Program-made: the position numbers and the translations under genes
In this document: piece by piece, positions 6,960-13,939 of the stretch
Position numbering within the stretch: position 1 is the stretch's first letter
Layout: the number at the start of each line of letters is the position of its first letter
Origin: an uncultured Collinsella sp.
GTDB lineage: Bacteria > Actinomycetota > Coriobacteriia > Coriobacteriales > Coriobacteriaceae
Assembly (NCBI GenBank): GCA_934643145.1
Contig: CAKUBM010000035.1
Location: 1-16,718 of the forward strand
Reading direction: 5' to 3'
DNA length: 16,718 nt
The notes under the pieces: model-generated
Database searches by the model: none
What the model was told of the DNA's origin: nothing
What the model saw: only the letters and a program-made list of their open reading frames with translations

Positions 6960-7544
6960 CTACTCCTCGAAGGAGTCGACGACAGCCTCGGCGGCGTCCG
7001 CATCCTCGGCCAGCACGCCAGCCTCAGCCTGAGCAACAGCAACCTTAGCGGCAGCCTCGGCAGCCTGGGCCTCCTCGCGAGCGCGATCTTCGGCCAACAG
7101 CTCCTGGTACAGGTCCTCGCCCGGCAGCTCCTCGCTGCGAGCGATCTTGCCCAGCACGCCGTTGACGAACGACGCGGACTGGTCGGTGCCATAGGCCTTG
7201 GCAAGCTCGACGGCCTCGTTGATCACGATGGCGTCCGAGACCTCCTCGTCGGTGAGGAAACGCATCTCGTAGACGGCGATACGCAGCAGGTTGCGGTCGG
7301 CGCCGGGCATGCGCATAAGATCCCAGTTCTTGGCAACGGAGCGCAGAGCGCAGTCGATGCGGTCGATATGCTCGTAGGCACCGCGGCACAGCTCCAGCGC
7401 ATAGGGGTCGAGGGGACCCTTCGAGATCAGGAAATCGCCCTCGAGGACGCGTTCGAGCGGGCTGTCCGTGGCCTCGGCCTGGAACAGCAGCTGCAGCGCC
7501 TGACTGCGGGCAAGCGTGCGCCCGCGATAAACCTTAAGGCTCAA
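6960..7544 (-). CDS. nusB: transcription antitermination factor NusB
   Basis: NusB, with NusE (S10), binds boxA RNA and supports antitermination on rRNA operons. The 194-residue protein carries the all-helical NusB fold in its first 137 residues: RTLARSQALQLLFQAE, an NWDLMRMPGADRNLLRIAVYEM segment and VINEAVELAKAYGTDQSASFVNGVLGKIA. Residues 138-194 form an extra tail rich in Ala and Glu. The start codon is TTG at 7544. An in-frame TAA (the stop of the preceding gene) lies 3 nt upstream and AAGGAG sits 6 nt before the TTG, so no earlier start is possible. The gene lies between an Asp23-family gene and xseB. Confidence 0.95.
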   Translation of the reverse strand: MSLKVYRGRTLARSQALQLLFQAEATDSPLERVLEGDFLISKGPLDPYALELCRGAYEHIDRIDCALRSVAKNWDLMRMPGADRNLLRIAVYEMRFLTDEEVSDAIVINEAVELAKAYGTDQSASFVNGVLGKIARSEELPGEDLYQELLAEDRAREEAQAAEAAAKVAVAQAEAGVLAEDADAAEAVVDSFEE

Positions 7545-7547
7545 AGG

Positions 7548-7910
7548 TTACTCCTTGGGGAAAACGAGGCCGTCGATGCAAACGTCAACGCGCTCGACCT
7601 CAACGCCCACCTGGGCATCGATGGCGGCGACCACGGCGGCGCGAACGGCCTCGGCGAGTTTCTTGAACGGATAGCCAAAGAACACCACGACACGCACGGT
7701 GAGTGCGAGCTTGTCGCCGACGACCTCGGCCTCGACCGCCGGCTCGGAAGCCGGGGCCTTGGACGAGAGCATCATGGAGACAAGGTTGGTGGCAAGGTCC
7801 TTGACGCCAACGGAGGCGATGCCCTCGACATCCGACACGGCGCGCGAGACGATGGCGGTCAGAACATCGGGCGAAATGCCGATGCCGTCAATCTTGATTT
7901 CCTGGGGCAT
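7548..7910 (-). CDS. Asp23/Gls24 family (DUF322) protein
   Basis: This 120-residue protein belongs to the Asp23/Gls24 family, whose members include alkaline-shock and envelope-stress proteins and small proteins encoded near efp and nusB in Gram-positives. The sequence keeps the family pattern: GISPDVLTAIVSRAVSDVEGIASV at the start and a LALTVRVVVFFGYPFKKLAEAVR segment with a C-terminal VDVCIDGLVFP. There is no signal peptide or membrane segment. The ATG has AGGAGG 4 nt upstream. It lies 24 nt after the efp stop and 3 nt before nusB. The precise role is unknown; in Gram-positives this family is linked to cell-envelope homeostasis, but the small efp-nusB member is poorly studied. Confidence 0.9.
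   Translation of the reverse strand: MPQEIKIDGIGISPDVLTAIVSRAVSDVEGIASVGVKDLATNLVSMMLSSKAPASEPAVEAEVVGDKLALTVRVVVFFGYPFKKLAEAVRAAVVAAIDAQVGVEVERVDVCIDGLVFPKE
7551..7556 (-). promoter_or_regulatory. ribosome binding site deciding the TTG start of nusB
   Basis: AAGGAG overlaps the last codons of the upstream Asp23-family gene and lies 6 nt before the TTG at 7544. Since the TAA stop at 7548-7550 is in frame just before the TTG, this site fixes the unusual start codon. Confidence 0.8.
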
Positions 7911-7934
7911 GAGTCCTCCTAGAAGAGTTGGTTG

Positions 7935-8498
7935 CTAGACGCGGGAGACGAACTTGCCGTCGCGGGTGTCAACCTTGATGACCTCGCCCTCGTTGAGGTA
8001 CATGGGGACCTGGATGACAGCGCCGGTGTCGATCGTGGCCGGCTTGGTGGAACCCTGGACGGTGTCGCCCTTAAAGCCCGGGTCGGTCTGGACGATGGTG
8101 GTCTCGATGAACATCGGCGGGGTCACGCCCATGAGCTCGTCGTCGGCGAAGAGCAGCTGGCAGATGTCGTTCTCGCGCAGCCACTTGGAGTTCTCGCCCA
8201 CCATGTCCTCGGGAACGGGAACCTGCTCATAGGACTCGTTGTCCATGAAGATGTAGTCGGTGCCATCGTTGTAGAGGTACTGGAACTCACGGGTGGTGAG
8301 CATGACGCTCTCGAACTTGGTACCGGCGTTGCAGGTGTTCTCGACGACGCGGCCGCTCTTGATGTCGCGGGTCTTGTAGCGCACAAACGCGCCGCCCTTG
8401 CCCGGCTTGACGTGCTGGAACTCGACGATGGTATAAACCTTGTCCTTAATACGGAGACCGAGGCCGTTCTTGAAGTCGGCGGTAGAAATGGTAGGCAT
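7935..8498 (-). CDS. efp: translation elongation factor P
   Basis: EF-P rescues ribosomes stalled on polyproline stretches by entering between the P and E sites. The 187-residue protein shows the KOW-like N-terminal domain with the tip loop KPGKGGAFVR (31-40), where Lys34 occupies the usual modification position. Two OB-fold domains follow, the last ending in GAVIQVP and GEVIKVDTRDGKFVSRV. The start at 8498 (MPTISTADF) is chosen over the longer frame because the family begins there and AAAGG lies just upstream. The gene has its own promoter, with a perfect TATAAT. A strong terminator separates it from the upstream M24 peptidase. The peptidase-efp pairing is common in bacteria. Confidence 0.97.
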   Translation of the reverse strand: MPTISTADFKNGLGLRIKDKVYTIVEFQHVKPGKGGAFVRYKTRDIKSGRVVENTCNAGTKFESVMLTTREFQYLYNDGTDYIFMDNESYEQVPVPEDMVGENSKWLRENDICQLLFADDELMGVTPPMFIETTIVQTDPGFKGDTVQGSTKPATIDTGAVIQVPMYLNEGEVIKVDTRDGKFVSRV

Positions 8499-8555
8499 AG
8501 CGACCTTTCTTCTTATGGGCAGAACGCACAAGCGTCCAAATTACATACGACCGAA

Positions 8556-8561
8556 ATTATA
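8556..8561 (-). promoter_or_regulatory. efp promoter -10 box
   Basis: A perfect TATAAT on the minus strand lies 57 bp before the efp ATG and just downstream of the pepP-side terminator. The -35 region shows no good TTGACA match. It instead contains an imperfect 17-bp dyad, TGCAG...CTGCA (8566-8582). This promoter probably drives the whole efp-to-recN block. Confidence 0.75.
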
Positions 8562-8591
8562 CACTTGCAGACGGCGCCTGCAGCGAGCGCA

Positions 8592-8637
8592 TAAAAAGAG
8601 AACGCGGGGCGCCCGAATTGCTCCGGACGCCCCGCCC
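8592..8637 (-). terminator. strong rho-independent terminator after the M24 peptidase
   Basis: On the minus strand GCGGGGCGTCCG and CGGGCGCCCCGC (8604-8615 and 8624-8635) pair over 12 bp with one wobble, around an 8-nt loop. The T-rich tract CTCTTTTT follows at 8593-8600. It lies about 22 bp past the peptidase stop and insulates that gene from the efp promoter. Confidence 0.9.
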
Positions 8638-8658
8638 CAAACTATCTACCGAAGTAGA

Positions 8659-9789
8659 CTAGCAATCGATAACGTGAAGGTCATGCGGCGTCTTGGTGAA
8701 GGGCTCGTAGCCGTTCTCGGTGACCACGCCGTAGTCCTCCAGACGCACGCCGCCCACGCCGGGCAGGTACACGCCGGGCTCCATGGTGATAACCGAGCCG
8801 ACCTCGATGATGTTCTTGCTGCGGTTGAAGTTGGGCAGCTCATGGATGTCGATGCCCACGCCGTGACCCAGACCATGGTTGTAGTAATCGCCATAGCCGG
8901 CATCGCCGATGATCTTCTTGGAAAGCTTGAAAATGTCGTTGCCCTCGACGCCCGGATGAATGGCGGCGACGCACTCCTCGTGCGTACGGCGCACGAGCGC
9001 GTACAGGTCGAGCTGTTCGGGCGTGGGCTCGCCCATCACGACGGTACGCGTCATATCGGAGCGATAGTCGCAGTAGCCCGCGCCGTAGTCCATCAGGACA
9101 AAGTCGCCCTTCTCGATCACACGGTCGCTCGGAACGGCATGCGGGTTGGCGGTGTTGGGACCGCTCGCGACGATGGAGCCAAAGGCCAGGCTATCGGCAC
9201 CGTTAGCGAACATAAAGTTCTCGAGCTCGTTGCGGACCTGCTTCTCGGTCATACCGGGCTTAATATAGCCGAGCATGTGCTGGAAGGCGGCGTCGGTGAT
9301 CGACTGCGCATGGCGCATGAGCTCGATCTCCTCGGCGTCCTTGATGGCGCGCATCTTGCGAATGTCGTCATGCATCAGCGGCAACATGCAGGCGACGGAA
9401 CGATCCTCCAGACCACGCTGAATACCCTGGTAGAAATTGATCTGCATATCGTCCTCGACAGCGCAGACGCGGCACTTGTTGGCCGCGATCTTGCCGGCGA
9501 CCCAACCGGGGATGGTGCCCTCGTCCATGTCGTAGACCCAGGGGCTGCCGGCGGGCGTGTTCTCCTCAAAACTGTTGAGATAGCGCGAGTCGGTATGGAA
9601 CAGGCACTGGTCGGCCGTAATAAACGCAGCGTGCGGAAACTCGAAGGTGTAATCGAAGACGCCCTTCACGCCCGTAAGCCAACGAAGGTTGGCCTCGTCG
9701 CGCACCACGATAGCGTCGTAGCCGCGCTCAGCCATCAGGGCACGGACACGCTCGATACGACCGGCAGGACCGGCAGCAAACTCAGACAT
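8659..9789 (-). CDS. M24 family Xaa-Pro peptidase (aminopeptidase P / prolidase type)
   Basis: This 376-residue cytosolic metallopeptidase of the pita-bread fold is expected to cleave Xaa-Pro bonds. The N-terminal creatinase-like domain (about 10-135) begins with [16 protein letters not shown]. The catalytic domain keeps all five metal ligands: Asp234 in LMDYG, Asp245 in SDMTRT, His309 in GLGHGVG, Glu337 in MEPGVY and Glu351 in RLEDYG. The HELP motif after GHGVGIDI is also present. The start at 9789 has AAAGGA upstream; the longer frame adds 15 unconserved residues. Whether it acts as a dipeptidase (PepQ) or aminopeptidase (PepP) cannot be told. It sits directly upstream of efp, separated by a terminator. 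The link with EF-P (proline-rich proteins) is recurrent but its functional meaning is unproven. Confidence 0.92.
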   Translation of the reverse strand: MSEFAAGPAGRIERVRALMAERGYDAIVVRDEANLRWLTGVKGVFDYTFEFPHAAFITADQCLFHTDSRYLNSFEENTPAGSPWVYDMDEGTIPGWVAGKIAANKCRVCAVEDDMQINFYQGIQRGLEDRSVACMLPLMHDDIRKMRAIKDAEEIELMRHAQSITDAAFQHMLGYIKPGMTEKQVRNELENFMFANGADSLAFGSIVASGPNTANPHAVPSDRVIEKGDFVLMDYGAGYCDYRSDMTRTVVMGEPTPEQLDLYALVRRTHEECVAAIHPGVEGNDIFKLSKKIIGDAGYGDYYNHGLGHGVGIDIHELPNFNRSKNIIEVGSVITMEPGVYLPGVGGVRLEDYGVVTENGYEPFTKTPHDLHVIDC

Positions 9790-9821
9790 GCAGATTCCTT
9801 TCTTGTTGTCTTCATAAAGAC

Positions 9822-9883
9822 GGGACGGGCTCAATCAACGTACGGAATCGCGAGCGATTCGCAACCGATTGGAAACCCGCCCC
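9822..9883 (-). promoter_or_regulatory. long structured spacer between the aroB-like gene and the M24 peptidase
   Basis: A three-tier stem can form: GGGGCGGG/CCCGTCCC outside (9876-9883 with 9822-9829), CAATC/GATTG in the middle, and GAATCG-CTCG-CGATTC at the tip (9845-9860). It ends with only GTCTTT, a weak U-run. It may be a terminator of the upstream block or a 5' leader structure of the peptidase mRNA. It spans about half of the 130-bp gap. Confidence 0.5.
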
Positions 9884-9908
9884 TCAACATGATACGAAAG
9901 ACTATGGA

Positions 9909-9914
9909 TGTCAA
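9909..9914 (-). promoter_or_regulatory. possible -35 box for the M24 peptidase
   Basis: A perfect TTGACA lies just after the aroB-like stop codon. No good -10 box sits at 16-18 bp; TATCAT is at 14 bp and CATGTT at 17. The promoter call is therefore tentative, though the position fits a start just ahead of the structured spacer. Confidence 0.35.
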
Positions 9915-9920
9915 TAAATC

Positions 9921-11030
9921 CTAGAGAAGATCTTTGCGAGAAGCCAAGTATGCGTGAGCATGGCGGTCGAGAACCTCGTCCTCAACGCTCGTTAGACGAA
10001 TGGCGCCGAGCGCCGCGGGCAGCGGCAACATGCTACGGTTCGAGCGGACAAACTGCTGCCTGCGGAACTCCTCGATATATGCGGCAGGCTCCAGATCGAA
10101 GGCGAGCTCCTCGATACCAAAGTCCTCCAGGCAGTCATCGACCTCAAAGACGTAATCGATATCAAAGTCGCAGGCATCATGTGCTAGGCGCGCCTCAAAG
10201 CGCATGCCCTCGGACAACAGCTGGTAGGCAGGGACCTGCGACGCGGCATCGCACAAGCAGGCGCGCAGGGTACGCTCCCCCGTCTTGCCAAAGTCTAGAG
10301 CGTGGCGGGCGCTGGGATTCGTAGCCATCAGTACGTCCTTACGAGCAGTCTGAGACCACTGAACGGCATTGACGAGCGCGACCTCCTCGCCCGCGAGAAT
10401 CTCGGGGACGGTCTCGGCAAACTGATTCCAGCGGGACTTGCTGCTCGAAAGCATGGTGCCAGCAAGTACCACATAGCCGAGTTTGAGGTCGTCGGGGTCC
10501 GCCTCGCGAACAAGATCAAGGTCACACACGACCAAGCCCGGCTCGGGACGGAACGCGATAGCGGGAAGCGCATTCGCCGACGAGGCAACGAGCGGCTTCA
10601 TGGTCGTCGCGACCGTGAGCATGGCGTCAAACGTCGTCGGCAGCAAGGCGCACTCGGTGCGACCGCACCACTGATTGGCACACCAGCAAACGACTGAGCA
10701 GGTCGCCGTGTCGCCGACAGCGACAACGAGATCGTCACAGGTAATGCCATTAGCCGACAGGGCGCCAAAGACGGTATCGGCATCGACCAGCGTAGCACCG
10801 GCAGGCGAAACCTCGAGGACGAGCAACGACACGGCAAAACCGGCGTCAACCAGTGCATGCTCGACAGCCTCGCCAAAACGCTCGGATGTAGCGTCGTTCC
10901 AAACCACCATCGCGCGCTTAGGCTTGCCCACAGCCGAGGCAAACATGCGCGGCAGCTCCTCGAACGCGCCCAATCCGACGCGGACATCGACACTGCGGTT
11001 TTGGAAATTGATAAGTTGACGGCGAATCAT
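9921..11030 (-). CDS. aroB: diverged 3-dehydroquinate synthase-like protein lacking the metal ligands
   Basis: This 369-residue protein is in the position of aroB, overlapping aroK by ATGA. AroB converts DAHP to 3-dehydroquinate using NAD and a divalent metal. The fold pattern is visible: NRSVDVRVGLGAF at the start, PTT (131-133), VVCDLD (167-172) and EGM (274-276) line up with canonical AroB. Many catalytic signatures are gone. GGGVxGD is reduced to AVGD (104-107). DSSVGGK becomes TVATTMK, keeping only Lys145. AEVIK becomes a VVLAG segment, NxGHTxGHA becomes FGKTGERT (247-254), and the LHGE His is replaced. Thus the Glu and both His metal ligands appear lost. Five Cys lie at 111-127. The frame is open throughout, so this is not a simple frameshift. 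It may be a pseudoenzyme or a protein with a changed reaction. Automatic annotation would probably still call it AroB. Confidence 0.72.
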   Translation of the reverse strand: MIRRQLINFQNRSVDVRVGLGAFEELPRMFASAVGKPKRAMVVWNDATSERFGEAVEHALVDAGFAVSLLVLEVSPAGATLVDADTVFGALSANGITCDDLVVAVGDTATCSVVCWCANQWCGRTECALLPTTFDAMLTVATTMKPLVASSANALPAIAFRPEPGLVVCDLDLVREADPDDLKLGYVVLAGTMLSSSKSRWNQFAETVPEILAGEEVALVNAVQWSQTARKDVLMATNPSARHALDFGKTGERTLRACLCDAASQVPAYQLLSEGMRFEARLAHDACDFDIDYVFEVDDCLEDFGIEELAFDLEPAAYIEEFRRQQFVRSNRSMLPLPAALGAIRLTSVEDEVLDRHAHAYLASRKDLL

Positions 11031-11560
11031 AGCAGTCCACGCTCCAAAAGCATCTCGGCACAAAGGTAGGAAACGTCCTCGAAGGACTTGTTGCGAATAT
11101 CAAGGGTAATATCGGCGGCCTGGCGATACAGCGGACGGCGATGCTCAAACAGGCGTGCAGCGTGCTCGGGCGAGCGGAAATCGGGCCGGGTATCGGAGCG
11201 GCGAATCTGGCGCAACGAGTCCTCAAAGTCGCCTTCGAGGTACACGCATATACCCATCTCGTGCATCAGCTCAATGTTCACCGGCGTCTCGACGATGCCA
11301 CCCCCGCACGACACCAGCAGGCTGCGCTCGCTTTGAAGCGAACGGAGTGCCGAGGTCTCGAGCTCGCGAAAACGATCCTCGCCCTCGGTCTCAAATATCT
11401 CGGTCACCGACTTGCCACATCGACGCACAACCAAACGATCGGTATCGATGAATCGACGCTTGAACATAGTGCCCACGTTACGCGCGAGCGTCGACTTGCC
11501 CGCGCCCAAAAAGCCGATAAAGAAAATATGGTCGCAGCCGTGTTTGATGTGCTGAGACAT
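11027..11560 (-). CDS. aroK: shikimate kinase
   Basis: This 177-residue kinase transfers phosphate from ATP to shikimate O3 in the aromatic amino acid pathway. The P-loop GFLGAGKST (16-24), the shikimate-binding Asp in DTD (41), the FRELE motif with Arg65, the SCGGG loop (84-88), the LID region with Arg125 and the RRPLY segment (141-145) are all present, so it looks fully active. It follows yqeG by 8 nt and its TGA overlaps the ATG of the aroB-like gene. An aroK-aroB pair is a common arrangement, which makes the degeneration of the neighbouring gene more striking. Confidence 0.95.
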   Translation of the reverse strand: MSQHIKHGCDHIFFIGFLGAGKSTLARNVGTMFKRRFIDTDRLVVRRCGKSVTEIFETEGEDRFRELETSALRSLQSERSLLVSCGGGIVETPVNIELMHEMGICVYLEGDFEDSLRQIRRSDTRPDFRSPEHAARLFEHRRPLYRQAADITLDIRNKSFEDVSYLCAEMLLERGLL

Positions 11561-11568
11561 GGCGAAAC

Positions 11569-12066
11569 CTATTCCTCGCAGGGAAGGTCGCGCAGGGCCC
11601 GGCGCTCAAAGATACGGAAGATCTGCGTGTACCACAGGTCCTGGGTTGCCTGCGGCTTGACCAGAATAGTGTCAACACCGGCAAAATTACCGCTCCACAC
11701 GTCTGTGTACAGCTGATCGCCGATCAGCACCGCCTCGTCTGCCGTGGCGCCGAGGCGCTTAAGACCCGCCTTCAAGGCAAACGGGGCGGGCTTCATGGCG
11801 TGGCTGATGGCCTCGAGTCCCAGGTCGCGTGCAGAGCTCATGACCTGATCGCGATGCCAGTTGTTGGACACCATGCACAGCTTAAAGCCTTTGGCGCGGG
11901 CGGCATCGAGCCAAGCAGAAACCGCGGCGGGAACCTGCTCGGTGTCGCGCGGCACCAGGGTGTTATCACGATCGAGCAGAATGGCGCGCTTGCCGTCGGC
12001 CCACAGGGTATCAAGGTCGATGCGATCGACCGAGGCAACGTATCGTTTGGGGCTAAAAATCCTCAT
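11569..12066 (-). CDS. yqeG: YqeG family HAD-IIIA phosphatase
   Basis: This 165-residue protein has the HAD motifs: DRDNT (32-36) with the nucleophile and acid-base aspartates, VSNN (Ser67), Lys92 in KPAPFALKAG, and IGDQLYTDV (115-123). The family is related to yeast phosphatidylglycerophosphatase Gep4, but the bacterial substrate is not settled. The ATG at 12066 lies 1 nt after the mltG stop. The longer open frame upstream merely runs through mltG in another frame and is not conserved. In B. subtilis yqeG is also next to a shikimate gene (aroE), so the link with aroK here is in keeping with known order. Confidence 0.92.
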   Translation of the reverse strand: MRIFSPKRYVASVDRIDLDTLWADGKRAILLDRDNTLVPRDTEQVPAAVSAWLDAARAKGFKLCMVSNNWHRDQVMSSARDLGLEAISHAMKPAPFALKAGLKRLGATADEAVLIGDQLYTDVWSGNFAGVDTILVKPQATQDLWYTQIFRIFERRALRDLPCEE

Positions 12067-12067
12067 G

Positions 12068-13501
12068 CTAATTCCAAGACTGTTGATGCTCTTCGTAGGT
12101 TTGCGAGAAGTACTCCTCGTCCTGCGTAATGTAGAAATACAGGTCATCGGAGTCGGTCGGCTCAAGCGTGGCTTTGAGTGCCTCGAGCGACGGAGAGCAG
12201 ATGGGCGTGGGCGGCAGACCCTCGTGCTTATAGGTGTTATACGGACTATCGCTCTGCAGGTCGTCGGCGGTAACCTCGCCACCGGTGACATACATCATGG
12301 TCGCATCGCTGTTGAGATAGCGCAGACCGTCGAGCTTGCCGGCAAGGCGGTTGTAGAAGACCGAGGCCACGTGCGCACGTTGATCGGCGTTGAGGCCCTC
12401 GCGCTCAACGATAGACGCCAAGTTGACGATGTCGTAGTCGGACATCTCCACACCGTAGCGCTCCTTGATCTTGGCTTCGCAGCTCGCAAAGTCAAGCGAC
12501 TTGTACTCAGTCTTAAACTGATCGAGCATGGCGCGAATCACTTCATCGGCCGTCGGCGAATCGCCTAACGAATAGGTCTTGGGAAACAAGAAACCCTCGA
12601 GCGAGTCGTTGGCGGCACCCTTAAGGAAGCTATAGTCGTCCACGTAGTTGGAGGCCTTGGCCTGGTTGAGGAAGTCTTCCTTAGAGATGCTGTCGTAGGC
12701 CTGGGCCACACGGTCCGCAACTTGATCGACCGTCAGGCCCTCAGGGATAGTCAGCGCATTGGTGCCCGCGTTAGGGCCTTCCATGAGCTGCTGAACAACC
12801 TTGGTCGCATCCATGAGCGTGGTGAACGAGTAGGTGCCAGGCTTAAGCGACATATCGGCGTTGAGCTTTTTCACCGCCGCATAGTAATCCTTGGGATTTT
12901 CGACGATATGGTTCTCGGAGAGAATCGAGGCGATCGTATCGCCCGAAGCACCGTCGGGAATGGTCACCGTAACCTGCTGACCAGCCGTGACCTTCGTATC
13001 CTCACCGGTAAAGAAGCCCTTGACGGCAGGCACGACAAAGAAAGCGATAGTAGCAAGCGCGATTACGGCCACCACGACGCCGACAATCATGGGCACCGGG
13101 GAGCTTTTCTTTTGGGCACCGCGACGAGCATGCGTGTTGTAGCTCGAGCGGGTCGCCGGAGCAACGCCATGCGAACCGCGAGCGTGATGCGAATGCGATT
13201 GGGGGGCCTGCGTTCGCTGGGTAGGTGCCTGCTGCTTAAAGCGTGTACCGCCAACAGGCTGGGCCGTACGAGCAGTTGGCTGCTGAGCCGCGTGAGAAGC
13301 CGGATGCTGAACCGAACGAGCAGAAGGCTGCTGACCCGTCCGTTGAACAGGTTGGGCCGAACGAGAGGAGGACTGCACTGGGCGCGCGGCAGACTGAGCT
13401 GCGCGCTGGGTCGGCTGTGCCGGACGCTGGCCAGGCTGGGCAGGGCGCGACGCCGGCTGACGTGTACGATTCGGCTGGCGCGGATCGGGAGCGCTAGGCA
13501 T
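12068..13501 (-). CDS. mltG: endolytic murein transglycosylase MltG
   Basis: MltG (YceG family) cuts nascent peptidoglycan glycan strands at the membrane and sets their length. The 477-residue protein has a cytoplasmic N-terminal stretch of about 135 residues rich in Gln, Pro, Ala and Arg, then one membrane helix (about 136-158). A LysM-like segment (about 170-245) and the catalytic YceG domain follow. Hallmarks are EGFLFPKTY (302-310), ASIVEREG with catalytic Glu366, VASVFYNRL, SPYNTYKHEGLPPTPI (419-434) and a final EEHQQSWN. The start at 13501 has GAGGAGG 6 nt upstream and overlaps the ruvX stop by 8 nt. The ruvX-mltG order is widespread. The N-terminal repeats are probably disordered and of unknown role. 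Confidence 0.95.
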   Translation of the reverse strand: MPSAPDPRQPNRTRQPASRPAQPGQRPAQPTQRAAQSAARPVQSSSRSAQPVQRTGQQPSARSVQHPASHAAQQPTARTAQPVGGTRFKQQAPTQRTQAPQSHSHHARGSHGVAPATRSSYNTHARRGAQKKSSPVPMIVGVVVAVIALATIAFFVVPAVKGFFTGEDTKVTAGQQVTVTIPDGASGDTIASILSENHIVENPKDYYAAVKKLNADMSLKPGTYSFTTLMDATKVVQQLMEGPNAGTNALTIPEGLTVDQVADRVAQAYDSISKEDFLNQAKASNYVDDYSFLKGAANDSLEGFLFPKTYSLGDSPTADEVIRAMLDQFKTEYKSLDFASCEAKIKERYGVEMSDYDIVNLASIVEREGLNADQRAHVASVFYNRLAGKLDGLRYLNSDATMMYVTGGEVTADDLQSDSPYNTYKHEGLPPTPICSPSLEALKATLEPTDSDDLYFYITQDEEYFSQTYEEHQQSWN

Positions 13502-13922
13502 GCGAAACCTCCTCGTTTTTACGATCAAGCCACGTCTGCAAAAACAGGCTGGCTGCAATCATGTCAATCTTGCCCCTCATCTGCTTTTCGTTGAGGCCCT
13601 GCTCTCGCAGGATTCGTTTGGCCTCCTGCGAGGACAGACGCTCATCCTCAAACTCCAGCGGAAGTTCGAGCTCGTCGGCAATCTTTTGGGCCACGGCGGC
13701 GACGCGCTCGGCCTGGGGGCCAGGCTCACCGGCCATGGTCAAGGGACGCCCGCTTACCAGGATATCGGGCTCATAGTCCTCGACCAGGTAACGGAACGTC
13801 TTTGCCATGCCAGTGACCTCAGCAGCCGGAAGCACCTTGACAGGCATCGCCATCTTGCCATCACGGCTCGAGACGGCGATGCCGATCCTGGTCTCCCCTA
13901 TGTCCAGCGCAAGCGCGACCAC
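13494..13922 (-). CDS. ruvX: RuvX/YqgF putative Holliday junction resolvase
   Basis: This 142-residue RNase H-fold protein is called a Holliday junction resolvase; in E. coli YqgF also takes part in 16S rRNA 5' processing. It shows ALDIGETRIGIA with the first acidic Asp7, GRPLTMAGEPGPQAE (58-72), EDERLSSQEA (92-101), and IDMIAASLFLQTWLD with Asp120, giving the acidic triad. The start codon is GTG: a TAG lies 4 codons upstream in frame and no ATG precedes the conserved core. Only a weak AGG-type site precedes it. It follows alaS by 17 nt, a pairing common in bacteria, and its end overlaps mltG. Confidence 0.94.
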   Translation of the reverse strand: MVALALDIGETRIGIAVSSRDGKMAMPVKVLPAAEVTGMAKTFRYLVEDYEPDILVSGRPLTMAGEPGPQAERVAAVAQKIADELELPLEFEDERLSSQEAKRILREQGLNEKQMRGKIDMIAASLFLQTWLDRKNEEVSHA

Positions 13923-13939
13923 AGCGACTACCTAGATTC

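Noticed and set aside
9921..11063. frameshift as the cause of missing AroB motifs
   Set aside because: The frame is open for 369 codons, conserved landmarks appear both before and after the changed motifs, and the overlapping frames do not carry the missing motifs.
12067..12291. N-terminal extension of yqeG to 12291
   Set aside because: The extra 75 residues are Arg/Thr/Ser-rich and come from reading mltG out of frame. The ATG at 12066 fits the family and the 1-nt gap to mltG.
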